The notes beneath the pieces were generated by a model, which was given only the letters and a program-made list of their open reading frames with translations, searched no databases and was not told where the DNA came from. DNA of 64,000 bases from Moringa oleifera (taxonomy: Eukaryota > Streptophyta > Magnoliopsida > Brassicales > Moringaceae), in contig JAJFZO010000724.1 in NCBI GenBank assembly GCA_021397835.1, forward strand, positions 1,959,001 to 2,023,000, given 5' to 3'. Position numbers and translations under genes: made by a program. Below are positions 61,198 through 64,000 of this stretch, piece by piece. Positions within the stretch are counted from its first letter, which is position 1; the number at the start of each line of letters is the position of its first letter.

Positions 61198-61660
61198 CCT
61201 CAGTGCAGTCCTCTAGGACTGGTTTTCATTTTTGTATCTTGCTAATGAGTCCAATCCCATCTTTATTTCTTTAGTTGAACTTTTTCACAGTGTGTTTCTA
61301 ATATCAAGTGTTTCAGTTCTCATTATGATAGTCTTGTGAATGTAACATGAGTTTGTTGCTTGCTTTCAAACCCTTCTTTGTGCTTTAATTGCTTCATTGT
61401 ATCTATCTGTCAGAATTAGGTTTCAACCATAATACAAAAGGAAGTGTCAAATATAATTACAAGTGAAAGTAAGTAAGTGTGTGAGTTTGCTCTTTGTGTT
61501 TGAGGAGGACAACAAATCATTGCTGTGTGGAAGAAGTTGTTATATACGAATCCTTTGATGGATACCACTTGTGAAATTGAATGCCCAGATGTTGGTACTT
61601 TAGACATAGACTGTCTAGAATATTTGATTCATTGGGTTTGTCAATTTTTTCTGAACATCT
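60514..61660 (+). other. Probable first intron of the right-hand gene, left part
   Basis: T-rich, non-coding, with a TC microsatellite at 61162-61196. The open segment at 61525-61713 has no recognised domain and runs into the tandem repeat. Confidence 0.35.
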
Positions 61661-62792
61661 TACAACTGATGATCATTTTTTCTCCAGTTTTTGCCCACCT
61701 AGTAGGAATTTGATCTTTGTATCTTTTGTCAAATTCTATATCCATGTCAGTTGAGTTTCTGTTATAATGTTGCATTGGGTAGTGCAGCAGGTTTACTTTT
61801 TAAGCATCTGAATGTTCAATCAAGACATTTTCATGATGATATAATTGCAATTTTGAGTTTGTGAATATTATTCCAAAGTTCGACACTTAGATTAGCGGAG
61901 GAGTACATTTGGCTCATTCTATTTAGAAGCTTTCATACATTTTTACGGCTGATGATCATTTTTTCTTCAGTTTTTTCCCACCTGGTAGGAATTTGATCTT
62001 TGTATCTATTGTCAAATTCTATATCCATGTTAGTTGAGTTTCTGTTATAATGCTGCATTGGGTAGTGCAGCAGGTTTACTTTTTAAGCTTCTAAATGTTC
62101 AATCAAGACATTTTCATGGTGATATAATTGCAATTTTGAGTTTGTGAAGATTATTCCAAAGTTCGACACTTAGATTAGTGGAGGAATACCAGTACATTTG
62201 GCTCATTCTATTTAGAAGCTTTCATACATTTTTACAGCTGATGATAATTTTTTCTCCAGTTTTTGCCTACCTAGTAGGAATTTGATCTTTGTATCTTTTG
62301 TCAAATTCTATATCCATATCAGTTGAGTTTCTGTTATAATGCTGCATTGGGTAGTGCAGAAGGTTTACTTTTTAAGCTTCTGAATGTTCAATCAAGACAT
62401 TTTCAGTGTGATATAATTGCAATTTTGAGTTTGTGAAGATTATCCAAAGTTCGACACTTAGATTAGTGGAGGAATACCAGTACCTTTGGCTCATTCTATT
62501 TAGAAGCTTTCATGCATTTTTACAACTGATGATCATTTTGTCTCCAGTTTTTGCCCACCTAGTAGGATTCAAATTCTATATCCATGTCAGTTGAGTTTCT
62601 GTTATAATGCTGCATTGGGTAGTGCAGCAGGTTTACTTTTTAACCTTCTGAATGTTCAATCAAGACATTTTCATGGTGATATAATTGCAATTTTGAGTTT
62701 GTGAAGATTATTCCAACGTTCGACACTTAGATTAGTGGAGGAATACCAGTACATTTGGCTCATTCTATTTAGAAGCTTTCATACTTTTTTAC
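61661..62792 (+). repeat. Four tandem copies of a ~286-bp unit
   Basis: Copies start at about 61666, 61949, 62238 and 62526 with CTGATGATCATTTT-like sequence and end before 62792. Spacings are 283, 289 and 288 bp. Shared blocks include CACCTAGTAGG, TATATCCATGTCAGTTGAG, GCATTGGGTAGTGCAG and TTCGACACTTAGATTAG. Copies are highly similar; copy 4 lacks about 20 bp after its CTAGTAGGA. No continuous reading frame. Confidence 0.95.
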
Positions 62793-64000
62793 TGTAGCAC
62801 AGAGTGTTTTTGCTTTCCTTGCTTTCTTGGGACAGAATGCATGCGTAAGTGGTTTGAAACTTTATCATATGATTTCTAAGATTTCATGCTTCATGAAACT
62901 TAAGTATAACGATCATTGCTTATATTTGTGTCATGTGTGCATGAATGAGGCACAGGAATCTGAGTTATGAGAAGTTGGTCTTACAATGTAAATATGGATC
63001 ACTGCTTATGTGAATCTAAGCTTTGACTGTATGAGTTCTGTCTATTTTGCGTTGGTGGAATATGGATCTTGGCACTTGGAAATTTTGAAGACAGAAATTT
63101 TAATGGCTCTGGAAACTTACTGGTCCCAAGTTCAAACTGATTTATGTTAGCATTTATTATCAAACAAAATAAAAGAATGTGTATGTTGCATGATGATGGT
63201 GAATTATAGTTAGATGACTTAGCATAGTAGTTGCAGATGCTAAAACTGATAATGTAATGCATTCTACATAGAGTTTTCCGTCACCTAGCTGTTCAAAGAA
63301 TAAATTTTGTGGAAAGAAGTGATTTTGGGGCATCAAATGGGATTTGTTTAACTTGGAAAATTTTGTGATCTCCTACACGCACTTGGTGTGTACTATGGTT
63401 TTGAATTTAAAATATCTCCAGTTTCCTACATAACTATCTAACAAACATTGCATTTGAGGGTTTTGGATTTAAAATATCTACAGTTTCCTACATAACTATC
63501 TTACAAACATTGCATTTTTACTAGTCACAACTACTTATTTTGTAAACTCCTGAAAATTGGGCAGGACCTTCGTTTTCTTTTTTCTTTTCTTTTTTCCGTC
63601 TCTTAAAGTTTTACTAAAGCTTATTTTCTTATCTTTCTTATGGGGATTAGGTTCTCCTAGGATTTTTCTCATTATTATTAATAATAAGTTTGTATGAACT
63701 CCAACATGGACTAATAGTTGATCTATTAAGAATCATAGTGTGCTTTGGTTTTTAGTATTGACTTTTGGAGGTCTATAAGTATGTAATCCTACATGGGCTT
63801 ATGAACTCAAGTAATAAGTTCTGGAGGTACGGAGAAGAAAGTTCTCTTTCCCATCACATTAGTGCATATCCAGAGCACAGCATTCATCAATTATTTTGAT
63901 ATCCATTTTCTTCTTCCTTTGGCTCTCTAATTCTCTCATAATTTCTTTATTTTGCTGCTTGTATCCTTTGTCCGCTCACATGACGGAATTACTAACAATA
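62793..64000 (+). other. Probable intron sequence, right part
   Basis: No recognised coding exon, only the small duplication at 63398-63517. Sequence continues beyond the window. Confidence 0.3.
63398..63517. repeat. 62-bp tandem duplication
   Basis: Units 63398-63459 and 63460-63517 start GTTTTG(A/G)ATTTAAAATATC and end ACAAACATTGCATTT, with only a few differences. Confidence 0.9.

Noticed and set aside
61661..62792. CRISPR-like array (regular repeats with spacers)
   Set aside because: Units are whole ~286-bp tandem copies without short repeat/spacer alternation, in a plant nuclear context.

Overview
This is plant nuclear DNA, most likely from a eudicot. Protein-coding genes are split by spliceosomal introns with GT/AG borders, intergenic DNA is very AT-rich, and the repeats are plant families: L1 LINEs with RNase H, Ty1/copia, MULE, CACTA/Ulp1-type, DUF1985 and MITEs. 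The species cannot be fixed from the sequence. Only about a fifth of the window is gene space; the rest is decayed transposable elements (TEs) and AT-rich spacer. Layout, left to right. 1-471: last two exons of a DnaJ (J-domain) gene on + that starts outside the window, then its 3' UTR. 1.1-2.3 kb: AT-rich repeats. 2.35-7.59 kb: a dead L1 LINE (+). 8.6-9.17 kb: an imperfect tandem duplication. 11.2 kb: a possible copia gag scrap. 12.8 kb: a processed histone H3 pseudogene. 15.6-17.3 kb: a MULE transposase pseudogene (-), next to a degenerate ~15-nt repeat array. 19.1-26.2 kb: a seven-exon Nudix hydrolase gene (+, NUDT23-like) with a 5'-truncated LINE in its second intron. 27.9-33.0 kb: an old Ty1/copia element (-) with both LTRs. 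35.3-40.1 kb: a ten-exon cation-efflux transporter gene (+, MTPC2/MTP5-like). 41.2-43.2 kb: an intronless L-type lectin receptor kinase gene (-), convergent with the transporter. 47.9-49.4 kb: a CACTA-type/Ulp1-associated pseudogene (-). 50.3-51.5 kb: a cluster of nested hairpins, an inverted-repeat element and a GGTTCGGTTC-rich hAT-like end. 52.5-56.8 kb: a DUF1985 pseudogene lying between two ~300-bp direct repeats. 59.4-60.1 kb: a MITE. 60.35-64 kb: what looks like the promoter, CT-rich leader exon and first intron of another + gene, the intron holding four tandem copies of a ~286-bp unit. The four host genes are functionally unrelated: co-chaperone, organellar nucleotide hydrolysis, Golgi-type zinc transport and plasma-membrane signalling. 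There is no sign of a cluster or pathway, and I found no new biological system. The most informative signals are structural: inverted and tandem repeats without an obvious owner, and stop codons in dead elements that fall at ancestral Gln (CAG) and Trp (TGG) positions, as expected from decay of methylated cytosines.
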